64,000 bases of DNA from Odoribacter sp. (lineage in GTDB: Bacteria; Bacteroidota; Bacteroidia; Bacteroidales; Prolixibacteraceae), in contig PNOH01000017.1 in the NCBI GenBank assembly GCA_013824715.1, positions 29,451 to 93,450 on the forward strand, given 5' to 3'. Both the position numbers and the translations under genes were made by a program. The notes under the pieces were generated by a model, which worked only from the letters and a program-made list of their open reading frames with translations, had not been told where the DNA came from and made no database searches. Positions 1 to 8,713 of the stretch are shown here, piece by piece (the stretch's first letter is position 1; each line of letters begins with the position of its first letter).

Positions 1-126
1 AATTTCTTTTTGCCCGAACAGCGCCAGCGCTTTTCTTCGCTGAATTCTGGAATACCAGAAAAAAGCAATCAGGGCCGGTATGACCAGCAGTGCATATAAA
101 TATTCAGGATTTGCTATTCTAAACAT
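1..126 (-). CDS. batB: BatB-like VWA membrane protein, N-terminal fragment cut by window edge
   Basis: Reading leftward from an ATG at 126, an open frame runs off the window edge. It encodes about 42 residues with a short N-terminal stretch (MFRIANPEYLYAL), one hydrophobic segment (about residues 10-22) and then a basic stretch. This matches the N-terminal membrane anchor of BatA/BatB proteins and resembles the start of the complete BatA next door (NPEFFYLFLLLVPM). The position directly downstream of batA in a moxR-DUF58-batA order supports batB (family knowledge). The VWA domain itself lies outside the window, so the identification rests on the anchor and the context. Confidence 0.7.
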   Translation of the reverse strand, partial: MFRIANPEYLYALLVIPALIAFFWYSRIQRRKALALFGQKEI

Positions 127-137
127 CTCAATAACAG

Positions 138-235
138 TTTCAAGTTTCAGGTTCCAAATTCCAAGTTCCAAATTTTAAGTTCCGGGTTCCGGGTTGCGTG
201 TTTCGCGTAACCCGAAACCCGTAACATGCAATTCG
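138..235. repeat. Degenerate TTCCAA/CGGGTT repeat block, copy 1
   Basis: The batA-batB spacer is almost entirely short iterated words. First come units of TTCCAA(A/G), then GTTCCGGGTTCCGGGTT, then partly inverted words (GGGTTGCGTG...CGTAACCCG) that could fold as an imperfect hairpin. A second block of the same composition lies at 3299-3398 between two other genes of the same operon. It reads as a non-coding interspersed repeat. Confidence 0.75.
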
Positions 236-289
236 GAACAATATTATCAGTTAACTTTTTTCCTTTTCTTTTTTCCTCTTTCCTGAGTT

Positions 290-1285
290 TTAAGGTATAT
301 TCCTGAAAATGGTTGTTTTCAGAAATAACGCCAGTAAAAGAAAAAGAGCTCCACTCATTGCGTATTTCAGGTATTCTTCTTCTTTTTTACTGAATTCTTT
401 TACATCAATTTTTGATTTTTCAAGTTTGTCAATTTCCTTATAAATTTCGGCCAGCTTGTTATTGTTGGTTGCACGGAAATATTCTCCATCAGTCGTTGAT
501 GCAATTTTCTGCAAGGTTCCTTCATCAATTTTTACCTCTACATCGCGGACTTGAACGCCAAAAGGAGTTTGCATGGGGTAGGGGGCCGTACCTATGGTTC
601 CGACACCTACCGTATAAACCCGGATCCCGAAGGTTTTGGCCAGTTCGGCTGCGGTAACAGGAGCAATTTCCCCACGGTTATTTTCTCCGTCAGTAAGCAA
701 AATAATTACTTTGCTTATGGCGTTACTTTCCTTTAGCCGCGAAACAGCAGTTGCCAGTCCGTTGCCAATGGCTGTACCGTCTTCAATCATTCCGCTTTCA
801 ATGTTCCTGAAAAGATTGATAACCGTAGCATGATCGGTAGTTAACGGACATTGCGTAAAACTTTCGCCTGAGAATACGACCAGCCCGATTTTATCGTTTG
901 TTCGGCCGGCAATAAACTGGGTAGCCACATCTTTCGCGGCTTCGAGCCGGTTGGGCTGGAAATCCATAGCGAGCATCGAACTCGAAATATCAAGGGCAAT
1001 TACTATGTCGATGCCCTCTGTGGTTACATTCTGCCAGTTGTTCGACGATTGCGGACGCGCTAAAGCTGCAATCAGCATTGACAAACTCCCCAAAACAAGC
1101 ACAAACACGCTGTGCCGGAGGTAATATTTCCAGCTCTTCGGAATTTTGGCAAAACCCATATCCGACGAAAACTGGATGCTGGCGCCTGCTTTTTTCTGCC
1201 GCCAGATGTACCATGTAATCATGGGCACAAGCAGCAGGAACAGGTAGAAAAATTCCGGGTTTTTAAAACTTATTCCATTCATCAT
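290..1285 (-). CDS. batA: BatA-like von Willebrand factor A membrane protein
   Basis: 331 residues. Transmembrane segments are visible near residues 11-27 and 60-77 and again near 308-325. The VWA domain lies between the second and third, facing the periplasm. The metal-ion-dependent adhesion site is intact (DISSS at 99-103, with a later TDGE near 195). The family is encoded with MoxR ATPases and DUF58 proteins (Bacteroides aerotolerance operon); its biochemical role is not settled and is thought to be in envelope stress tolerance or assembly of other proteins. It lies 10 bp after the BatD-like gene and upstream of batB, so it is almost certainly co-transcribed. The start is the first of two adjacent ATG codons. 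Confidence 0.88.
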   Translation of the reverse strand: MMNGISFKNPEFFYLFLLLVPMITWYIWRQKKAGASIQFSSDMGFAKIPKSWKYYLRHSVFVLVLGSLSMLIAALARPQSSNNWQNVTTEGIDIVIALDISSSMLAMDFQPNRLEAAKDVATQFIAGRTNDKIGLVVFSGESFTQCPLTTDHATVINLFRNIESGMIEDGTAIGNGLATAVSRLKESNAISKVIILLTDGENNRGEIAPVTAAELAKTFGIRVYTVGVGTIGTAPYPMQTPFGVQVRDVEVKIDEGTLQKIASTTDGEYFRATNNNKLAEIYKEIDKLEKSKIDVKEFSKKEEEYLKYAMSGALFLLLALFLKTTIFRNIP

Positions 1286-1295
1286 TTTTGTTCGG

Positions 1296-2294
1296 TTATT
1301 TTTCGGCTACTACTTCATTTTCAGTTTTTTCTTCAGCCGGTTTTCCCGGAACTTTCAGTTCTTCTTTCTTAGTTTGATTCACGAAGAAATAGGCATTCAT
1401 AAGGGTTAGATTATTGTCGTCGGGCAGAGGTGTGTATTTCGCAAATTTTACCAAATCGGCCAGGCTAAGGATGTGTTGAAGCTGATCGAGCGAATTTTCG
1501 TCAATCCTGTTCTTGTTTTGTTTGAACGTGCCAATCGTTTCTGCCGAGGTAAGTTCCATGGCCGGAATGTCAAACCTGTTTTCGATATAGATACGGATGG
1601 TGTCGGCTACCTCAGAATAATATTGTTTGAGTTTTTCCTGCTGCCACAACTTCTGATTTTTGATCCGATCGAGTTCACGCAAGGCAATGATGTGTGCTGG
1701 TTCAGCCGGTTTCTCTGGTTTTGTGAATAATGGCACATTCTTTTTCTTCCATCTGATGTAATAGAAAATAAAAAAGATGATGGCCGCAATCAGGATGATT
1801 CCCAGGATGTATGGGGTTACTTCTTTTAGGGTAACCGGTGCACTGTAAGGGATTTTAATATCAACCGGCCCTTTGGCTGTATCTATTTTCATTCCGTGAA
1901 CCTGAAAAGCCAGGGCTCTGGTTGCTGCTGAATCCAGGCGTGTTCCGTCTTTCAATTTGAAATAGAATGGTGGGATCACGTGCATGCCACTGTCGAACGA
2001 AGTAATGAAAAGACTTTGGGTTAGCTTTTCACGTTTTTTGTCATCGAGTTTTGATGTATCGATTTTTGATCGTTCAACCACTTCTAAGTTAGAACTGAAG
2101 GAATCGGGAACTTGAGGAAACTGAATGTCAAGATCTTTCGGTTTTTCAATTTCGAGCAGTAATTTCAGTTGGTCGCCAATGAGAATATGCGTTGAGTCAA
2201 TACTTGCCTTAACCGTAACCTGCTGTGCATGAATTTTGTGCAGGCTACCGGAAAGCAAAACGGCTAATACGACGTATAACATTCTTCGCTTCAT
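1296..2294 (-). CDS. BatD-like/oxygen-tolerance-operon membrane protein
   Basis: About 332 residues from the ATG at 2294. A GTG at 2318 would add eight residues, but it lies inside the repeat arm at 2313-2330, so I prefer the ATG. A signal peptide ends near HAQ (residues 22-24). An extracytoplasmic beta-rich region follows (IGDQLKLLLEIEKP; ...FDSGMHVIPPFYF), of the sort seen in BatD. One transmembrane segment lies near 162-181 and a cytoplasmic tail of about 150 residues with a helical LKQYYSEVADTIRIYIENRF region completes the protein. It sits between DUF58 and batA. It is shorter than typical BatD and may be a half-length relative; the specific function is unknown. Confidence 0.72.
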   Translation of the reverse strand: MKRRMLYVVLAVLLSGSLHKIHAQQVTVKASIDSTHILIGDQLKLLLEIEKPKDLDIQFPQVPDSFSSNLEVVERSKIDTSKLDDKKREKLTQSLFITSFDSGMHVIPPFYFKLKDGTRLDSAATRALAFQVHGMKIDTAKGPVDIKIPYSAPVTLKEVTPYILGIILIAAIIFFIFYYIRWKKKNVPLFTKPEKPAEPAHIIALRELDRIKNQKLWQQEKLKQYYSEVADTIRIYIENRFDIPAMELTSAETIGTFKQNKNRIDENSLDQLQHILSLADLVKFAKYTPLPDDNNLTLMNAYFFVNQTKKEELKVPGKPAEEKTENEVVAEK

Positions 2295-2312
2295 CTGTTT
2301 AAATTTTGTTTT

Positions 2313-2403
2313 AACCACATAGACACATAGGTCACATAGTTTCTTTCTTTATTCTTTTTTCCTTATTTCTTATTCCTATTGTGTTCTATGTGCCTATGTG
2401 GTT
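2313..2403. repeat. Inverted ACATAG-type repeat in an operon spacer
   Basis: An 18-base arm at 2313-2330 (AACCACATAGACACATAG) is matched by its inverted copy at 2386-2403 with one mismatch. A T-rich 55-base segment separates them. The block fills the gap between the DUF58 gene and the BatD-like gene. A transcript across it could form a long hairpin. Confidence 0.8.
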
Positions 2404-2417
2404 CTTTTCAATTAGTT

Positions 2418-3290
2418 TTATCCACGTTTTTTAAACAGGCTGATCAACGATCTGACATAGTCGTGGTTAGTGCTGATGCTTACATAATCAACCCGGCTCT
2501 TTTTGAAACTATTGTCGAGTTGATTGGATAAATCAGTCCACCATTTCCGGTAAATTTCCCTGGCATTCCGGTCGGAGGTATCAACCCAGGTGTAGTTTCC
2601 GGTTTCAGCATCTTTCAGTTTGATCATGCCAATATTGGGCAATTCGGCTTCCCTTTCATCGTAGATGCGCAAAGCAACCACATCGTGCCGGTTATTGGCT
2701 ATCGAAAGTGCACTTTCAAGCGATGGGTCATTCTGAATAAAATCGGAAATCACAAAGGCAGTACACCGTTTCTTGATGGCATTGGTCAGGTACCGTATTG
2801 CGCCCGAAATATCTGTTCCGCGGGCTTCGGGTTCAAAATCAATTAATTCGCTGATGATCCGCAAAATGTGGCTCCGTCCTTTCTTAGGTGGAATAAACTT
2901 TTCAATTTTTTCGGAAAAGAAAATGACCCCGATTTTATCGTTGTTCTGAATGGCCGAAAATGCCAGAACTGCAGCGATTTCGGTAACGATATTCTTTTTC
3001 AGTTTATCCATCGAACCAAATTCGCGCGAACCGCTCATATCAATCAGCAGCATTACCGTCAGTTCGCGCTCTTCTTCGTATATTTTAATAAAAGGTTTGT
3101 TGTAACGGGCAGTCACATTCCAGTCAATGTTACGGATGTCGTCGCCAAACTGGTATTCACGAACTTCGCTGAAAGCCATCCCACGTCCTTTGAACGCACT
3201 GTGGTATTCGCCGGCAAAAATATTGCGGCTCAATCCACGTGTTTTAATTTCAATTCTCCGGACTCGTTTTATTAGTTCGCTTGTTTCCAT
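2418..3290 (-). CDS. DUF58 domain protein (MoxR-associated)
   Basis: 290 residues, no signal peptide or membrane segment. The DUF58 signature is clear: YQFGDDIRNIDWN near residues 46-58, followed by a VWA-like fold with the MIDAS-type DMSGS at 84-88. DUF58 proteins are regular partners of MoxR AAA+ ATPases (family knowledge) and may act as substrate adaptors. The gene is downstream of moxR and upstream of the batD-like and batA genes, all leftward, consistent with one operon. The gaps on either side (about 120 bp) are repeat blocks rather than extra genes. Confidence 0.9.
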   Translation of the reverse strand: METSELIKRVRRIEIKTRGLSRNIFAGEYHSAFKGRGMAFSEVREYQFGDDIRNIDWNVTARYNKPFIKIYEEERELTVMLLIDMSGSREFGSMDKLKKNIVTEIAAVLAFSAIQNNDKIGVIFFSEKIEKFIPPKKGRSHILRIISELIDFEPEARGTDISGAIRYLTNAIKKRCTAFVISDFIQNDPSLESALSIANNRHDVVALRIYDEREAELPNIGMIKLKDAETGNYTWVDTSDRNAREIYRKWWTDLSNQLDNSFKKSRVDYVSISTNHDYVRSLISLFKKRG

Positions 3291-3298
3291 TTCTTAAA

Positions 3299-3398
3299 AG
3301 TTCCAAGTTCCAAATTCCAAATTCCAAGTTCCAAATTTGTTACGGGTTCCGAGTTCCGGGTTTCGGGTTTAACACGCAACCCGTAACACGCAACTCGC
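3299..3398. repeat. Degenerate TTCCAA/CGGGTT repeat block, copy 2
   Basis: This block has the same word composition as 138-235: iterated TTCCAA(A/G)TTCC followed by CGGGTTCCGAGTTCCGGGTTTCGGGTTT. It ends with a perfect 10-base inverted pair, GTTACGGGTT at 3339-3348 and AACCCGTAAC at 3378-3387. It occupies nearly the whole moxR-DUF58 spacer. Confidence 0.78.
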
Positions 3399-3407
3399 AT
3401 CGTTTTG

Positions 3408-4403
<996 letters not shown>

Positions 4404-4523
4404 ATTTTTTAAGATAAATTATTAATTGCTGTTTTTTTGAGAACACGAAAATAAACTATACATGCCTGAAAAAGGATAAAATTTCGTTAAATTTTGTTAA
4501 GCTATTTTCTGCTTAGGAGGCTG

Positions 4524-4531
4524 CAAAATTA
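4524..4531 (-). promoter_or_regulatory. Possible -7 element for the moxR operon
   Basis: Read leftward the sequence is TAATTTTG, a match to the Bacteroidetes -7 consensus TAnnTTTG, about 120 bases upstream of the moxR start. No convincing -33 TTTG lies at the expected distance, so this is tentative. Confidence 0.3.
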
Positions 4532-4577
4532 ATATTTTAAGCGATCTCTAACAGAATATGATTTCACTTTTTTATTT

Positions 4578-5366
4578 TTGCCAAAAATCAATACATTGCT
4601 ACAAAGGTATTTCATAGAACTCGCCTTCAAAGGCACGAATTTCCACGGATGGCAGGTTCAGCCAAATGCTGTTTCGGTTCAGGAATGCCTGGAAACTGCA
4701 TTGTCAACCATTACCCGTGAAACTATTGGTGTGACCGGCGCCGGACGAACAGATACCGGAGTCCATGCCAGCTATTTTATCGCACATTTCGATTCTGAAA
4801 AACTGAATCTGGACCATCCGGATTTTGCCCACAAACTGAACAGCTTTCTGAATAAGGATGTGGTCATTTTCAGTATTTCGAAAGTTCAATCCGATGCGCA
4901 TGCGCGGTTTGATGCTATTTCGAGGACCTATCAGTATCACATGAACTTGCAGAAAGATCCTTTTTCTCTGGAAACTTCCTGGCATTTTTTTAAGCAGCCA
5001 GATATTGAACTAATGAACGCAGCAAGCCGGATTTTATTTGAATACATTGATTTTACCAGTTTCAGCAAGTTGCATACGGAGGTAAAAACCAATAATTGCA
5101 AAATTTATCTGGCCGAATGGACTCAATCCGGTACAAATATCATTTTTACAATCAAGGCCGACCGTTTCCTCCGGAATATGGTTCGGGCATTGGTTGGTAC
5201 AATGCTCGAAGTCGGAATTGGCAAAATCAGTCTGGATGAATTTCGAATGATCATTGAACAGAAAGACCGCAGCGCTGCGGGTCTGTCGGTTCCGGCACAT
5301 GGGTTGTTTCTGAAAGATATTGAATATCCGGAGCACATTTTTGTACGAAAAAAATCAGACTATTGA
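4578..5366 (+). CDS. truA: tRNA pseudouridine(38-40) synthase TruA
   Basis: 262 residues if translation starts at the TTG at 4578; a second TTG at 4596 is an alternative, and no in-frame ATG is available. The family signatures are present: FKGTNFHGWQ near 18-26, the catalytic aspartate D59 in GAGRTDTGVHA, and FLRNMVR in the C-terminal half. The enzyme isomerises uridines 38-40 in the tRNA anticodon arm. The stop codon overlaps the next gene by four bases, suggesting coupled translation. The first TTG overlaps a TATTTTTG box (4573-4580) that resembles a -7 promoter element, so the true 5' end and start are uncertain. Confidence 0.93.
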   Translation: MPKINTLLQRYFIELAFKGTNFHGWQVQPNAVSVQECLETALSTITRETIGVTGAGRTDTGVHASYFIAHFDSEKLNLDHPDFAHKLNSFLNKDVVIFSISKVQSDAHARFDAISRTYQYHMNLQKDPFSLETSWHFFKQPDIELMNAASRILFEYIDFTSFSKLHTEVKTNNCKIYLAEWTQSGTNIIFTIKADRFLRNMVRALVGTMLEVGIGKISLDEFRMIIEQKDRSAAGLSVPAHGLFLKDIEYPEHIFVRKKSDY

Positions 5367-6559
5367 TAAATCCTACTCCAATCATAAATGGACAATCCGA
5401 AATCGTTCCCGATAAGAAACGCATTCGCCTTGCTGTAGCGCTGGTTTATTTCAGCATGGGGCTTTGCTTTTCGTCGTGGGCCAGCCGTATTCCGGATATT
5501 AAAACTGCCCTTCACCTCAATGATGCATTGTTTGGGAGTATTCTGTTTGCATTGCCAGTCGGACAATTCCTGATGATGACTTTTTCCGGAAAGTTGGTGA
5601 CCCGTTTCGGTAGCCGGAAGATTTTACTTTTTGCGCTTCCTGTATATACTGTTTTCCTAAGTAACGTGGGTTTGGTTAAGGAAGGCTGGCAACTGGCTAT
5701 TGCCTTGTTTTTGTTTGGTTTGGCCGGAAACCTGTGCAACATTTCCATCAACACTCAGGGTGTTGCTGCCGAGCGATTGTATGGACGGCCTATTATGGCA
5801 TCGTTTCATGGCGGATGGAGCCTTGCCGGGTTTACCGGCGCGATTATCGGGTTGGGCATGATCAACCTGAAAGTTCCTCCCTATTGGCATTTTGTTACTG
5901 TAATCCTTATTGTTTGGACGATAGTCTGGCTTAATCAGCCATTTCTCATCAGAGGAAAATCAGGAACAAATCCGGATGAACCCAAACGCAAATTCTTTTC
6001 CAAACCCGACAGTGTACTCCTTCAGCTCGGAATCATTGGTTTTTGCAGCATGGCCAGCGAGGGGGCCATGTTCGACTGGAGCGGTATTTATTTCAAAGAT
6101 GTGGTCAAAGCACCGGCTTCGCTGGTTATTCTAGGCTATACTTCATTCATGATCATGATGGCTACCGGGCGGTTCGTGGCCGATTATTTTATTTCAAAAA
6201 TAGGCCGGAAAAACCTGTTACAAATCTGTGGCGTCATGATTTCATCAGGATTGTTTATGGCAGTCATTTTTCCATACCTGATTCCTTCAACCATAGCTTT
6301 CATGCTGGTCGGACTGGGCGTTTCGAGCATCGTACCAACGGTGTACAGCGCTGCCGGAAGGCACAGTAAAGTACCCCCGGGAATTGCTTTGGCAACTGTT
6401 TCAAGTGTCAGTTTTCTGGGTTTTTTAATGGGGCCGCCGCTAATTGGCTACATTTCTGAAATAGCTGGCTTGCGCTATTCCTTCGCAGTGATCGGGGTTT
6501 TCGGAATTGGCATTACTTTGCTGGTTTCCAGGATTAAAGCGCTAAAAAACGAAAACTGA
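5363..6559 (+). CDS. MFS transporter (YbjJ-like)
   Basis: 398 residues with about 12 hydrophobic segments, typical of the major facilitator superfamily. The N-terminal region FSSWASRIPDIK followed by LNDALFGSILFALPVGQ resembles YbjJ-type MFS proteins. The signature loop between helices 2 and 3 (GKLVTRFGSRK) and its internal repeat (ISKIGRKN) are visible. The substrate is unknown. The start is a TTG overlapping the truA stop (TTGA); the next ATG lies inside the first transmembrane helix, so the TTG is the better choice. It probably forms a two-gene unit with truA and ends convergently with the gene at 6631. Confidence 0.85.
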   Translation: MINPTPIINGQSEIVPDKKRIRLAVALVYFSMGLCFSSWASRIPDIKTALHLNDALFGSILFALPVGQFLMMTFSGKLVTRFGSRKILLFALPVYTVFLSNVGLVKEGWQLAIALFLFGLAGNLCNISINTQGVAAERLYGRPIMASFHGGWSLAGFTGAIIGLGMINLKVPPYWHFVTVILIVWTIVWLNQPFLIRGKSGTNPDEPKRKFFSKPDSVLLQLGIIGFCSMASEGAMFDWSGIYFKDVVKAPASLVILGYTSFMIMMATGRFVADYFISKIGRKNLLQICGVMISSGLFMAVIFPYLIPSTIAFMLVGLGVSSIVPTVYSAAGRHSKVPPGIALATVSSVSFLGFLMGPPLIGYISEIAGLRYSFAVIGVFGIGITLLVSRIKALKNEN

Positions 6560-6630
6560 GAACAAAGCTTCTTAAAAAATCGAAAAAAAGTTAAATTTTC
6601 TGATATTATCAATCCTTCCTTTGATCATTG

Positions 6631-6999
6631 TCATTTTCCTAATCGCTTGATCCGCAAATGATAATGGATGGATGAATCGGGCTTCACAACCGGCATATCT
6701 GAATAATAGAAAGGTTTTAGAATTGGCATTTTGAAATTGGGATCGGCATAAACCCGGGATTTTTGATTCGGAATGACTGCCAGGTTCGGATTCAACTGAA
6801 ATTGTTTGTTTCCAGGCAAAACAAAGCGGTGATTTTCACTGCCGAAAGGATTTTTTAGTTTCAGTTGGTTCTGAAGTTTGGGAAGTACCGTATCATTACT
6901 GATGACCAGCGAATCAATTTTTAGATTTAGCCTGGTCTGTGCCGTTGCAGAAACGGAAATCAATAACACAACGATTAAAATGAATCTTAGCGTTTTCAT
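6631..6999 (-). CDS. Small secreted hypothetical protein
   Basis: 122 residues from the ATG at 6999. An upstream ATG at 7020 adds seven polar residues, but the shorter form begins with a textbook signal peptide (MKTLRFILIVVLLISVSATAQ). The mature part is about 100 residues, rich in K, N, L and P, with repeated PNLAVIPN/PNFKMPILKPF-like strings and a basic C terminus. I do not recognise a domain. It is the last of three leftward genes after the SRPBCC and DoxX genes; co-transcription is plausible across the 75-bp gap. Confidence 0.6.
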   Translation of the reverse strand: MKTLRFILIVVLLISVSATAQTRLNLKIDSLVISNDTVLPKLQNQLKLKNPFGSENHRFVLPGNKQFQLNPNLAVIPNQKSRVYADPNFKMPILKPFYYSDMPVVKPDSSIHYHLRIKRLGK

Positions 7000-7095
7000 G
7001 GCCCGGTGTATTTTGGACACCTAAAACTAACTAAAAAACTAATCAGGAAATGTTAATTTAAGCTTTTTAACATTGAGGTGGTAATTCGATTGAGA

Positions 7096-7473
7096 TTATT
7101 TTGCGGAGAATAAAGCAATGTATTTATCGCGGTAGTAATATCCCAGAAAAAGGTTCCCAATCATTAACAGGATGGCAACAACCATGCCTTCGGGTGCCAG
7201 AAATACATGGAACAGCAGAATATTCAGGGTAATAGGAAAGATGACCACCGTGGCAAGCGGAACAAACCTTCCGGAAAGCAAAGCAATGGCACAAAGGAGT
7301 TCAAAGGTTTTTACTGTTGGCATTAAATAGATGGAAGCCACAATCCCGTCAGTAAAGGTTTTAATACTCCCGGTTGTTTCCGGTTCAGGCATTAGTTTAA
7401 AGAAAAATGCGATGGATGCAAATGCAAACATCAATCCCAGCAAGATGCGAACGATAATAACTGCGATTTTCAT
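7096..7473 (-). CDS. DoxX family membrane protein
   Basis: 125 residues with four predicted membrane helices. The DoxX/MauE-type N terminus (VRILLGLMFAFASIAFFFKL) is followed by helices around 45-65, 70-95 and 98-115. DoxX-like proteins are small inner-membrane proteins of uncertain function, some linked to redox or sulfur metabolism. It begins 11 bases downstream of the SRPBCC gene, so the two are very likely co-transcribed. Confidence 0.75.
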   Translation of the reverse strand: MKIAVIIVRILLGLMFAFASIAFFFKLMPEPETTGSIKTFTDGIVASIYLMPTVKTFELLCAIALLSGRFVPLATVVIFPITLNILLFHVFLAPEGMVVAILLMIGNLFLGYYYRDKYIALFSAK

Positions 7474-7484
7474 GGAAGTAAATT

Positions 7485-7928
7485 TTAAATTTCGTTTATT
7501 GATTTTTCAAGGAATTCTTTCAGTGCAGTGCCAATTATCCAGGTCCAACCTTCAGCAAAGTTTTCTTCTGCAAAATCGGGATTGCTCGCCGGAAAAGTTT
7601 TCAAACCTTCATGCCTAAGTTTCAACCTCGATTGTTTCCCTTCTTCAAAAAGTTCAAAAGTGACCCGCGTATTCCCTTCATAACCTTCATATTTCCAGGT
7701 ATAAGCAAGTTTCTTATCTGGAATCACTTCAGTAATTTTACAAATATGCAGGTATTGCCTGTCTTCAGCCGGTCCTCCTGTAAAGCGGAATGTGAAACCC
7801 ACTTCAGGCCTGAATTCCGGAAGGTCAAAATACCAAAGTTTCATTTCATCTTTGTCGGTGATGGCTTTCCAGATTCTGTCAGTAGCCACCTCGAAAGTGC
7901 GTTCTATCACAAATGCTTCGCCTGCCAT
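7485..7928 (-). CDS. SRPBCC/AHSA1-type domain protein
   Basis: 147 residues, soluble. The fold signatures are an N-terminal IERTFEVATDRIWKAITDKDEMKLWY, central beta strands with GFTFRFTG and YLHICKITEVIPDKKLAYTW, and a C-terminal long helix (WTWIIGTALKEFLEK). This matches the Activator of Hsp90 ATPase homologue 1-like branch of the START/SRPBCC superfamily. Members bind hydrophobic ligands or proteins; the ligand here cannot be inferred. It is the first gene of a short leftward operon with DoxX. Confidence 0.85.
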   Translation of the reverse strand: MAGEAFVIERTFEVATDRIWKAITDKDEMKLWYFDLPEFRPEVGFTFRFTGGPAEDRQYLHICKITEVIPDKKLAYTWKYEGYEGNTRVTFELFEEGKQSRLKLRHEGLKTFPASNPDFAEENFAEGWTWIIGTALKEFLEKSINEI

Positions 7929-8075
7929 GATTTATTTTTCGAATAAAGTTGAATTTGGGTATAAAACCAATTCGTAACCCAATTGTTCTAAAAACCTGAA
8001 TTTTTAAAACATTACTATGAATTTCATGATTGACAAATACAAAATTCTTCCTGATATTAGTGATAAATTTACCAG

Positions 8076-8639
8076 ATGAAACGACTCTTTATTGGTATTC
8101 CTATTGAATCGGAAAGTGCCGCAATTCAAGCTAAAAACTGGAAAAACAGTCCGGAGTTGAACGGCCATGTGTTGAAGTGGCTGAATTTCGAAAACTGGCA
8201 CGTCACCCTTATTTTTCTGGGAGATACTCCTGAAACTACGATCCCCAAACTTCAGGAACTAATAACGCAATTTTTTGCCGGAATTCAGTCTTTCAGTACC
8301 AATTTGAGAGGGACCGGTGTTTTCCCAAATTCAAACAATCCCAAAGTTCTTTGGTTGGGTATTGAAAACTTACAACCGCTGATGCCTGCACAAATCCGTT
8401 TAGTTGATGCGCTTAAGCAAAATGGGTTTTTACTGGAAAATAAACCACTCAAACCTCACCTGACTCTGGCCCGGATAAAAAACTCGGCAAACCGCATTGC
8501 GATTGATTCGTTGATTGGCCAATATCAATATTTCGATTTCGGTTCGGTTACGATTGACCGGGTGATTCTGTACGAAAGCATCTCCACTCCCGGCGGGCCG
8601 GTTTACCAACCTTTGTTTGTTTCAAGACTGATCCGATGA
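8076..8639 (+). CDS. thpR: RNA 2',3'-cyclic phosphodiesterase ThpR
   Basis: 187 residues, soluble, normal family length. Both catalytic HxTx motifs of the 2H phosphoesterase superfamily are present: H42-V-T44 (WHVTLIFLGD) and H128-L-T130 (PHLTLARI). The N terminus MKRLFIGIPI is the family start. ThpR hydrolyses RNA 2',3'-cyclic phosphates and has reversible 2'-5' ligase activity in some members. It stands alone on the plus strand and ends in a strong hairpin that includes its own stop codon. Confidence 0.92.
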   Translation: MKRLFIGIPIESESAAIQAKNWKNSPELNGHVLKWLNFENWHVTLIFLGDTPETTIPKLQELITQFFAGIQSFSTNLRGTGVFPNSNNPKVLWLGIENLQPLMPAQIRLVDALKQNGFLLENKPLKPHLTLARIKNSANRIAIDSLIGQYQYFDFGSVTIDRVILYESISTPGGPVYQPLFVSRLIR

Positions 8640-8707
8640 CTTCGAGTTCATCGGATCAGTAATATCCAGTTATTAGTCAAGGCTTTACTTCAAGTGAAAC
8701 CTTGACT
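8627..8707. terminator. Two stem-loops in a convergent gap
   Basis: The first is a perfect 13-bp stem: ACTGATCCGATGA at 8627-8639 pairs with TCATCGGATCAGT at 8648-8660 around an 8-base loop, and it overlaps the thpR stop codon. The second pairs AGTCAAGG (8675-8682) with CCTTGACT (8700-8707), with further inner pairing. Neither has a long T-run, but they fill the 74-bp gap between convergent thpR and the GH26 gene and likely end both transcripts. Confidence 0.65.
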
Positions 8708-8713
8708 TTCAGC

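Noticed and set aside
6560..6630. Terminator between the MFS gene and the convergent hypothetical gene
   Set aside because: A/T-rich but no stem of useful length could be found.
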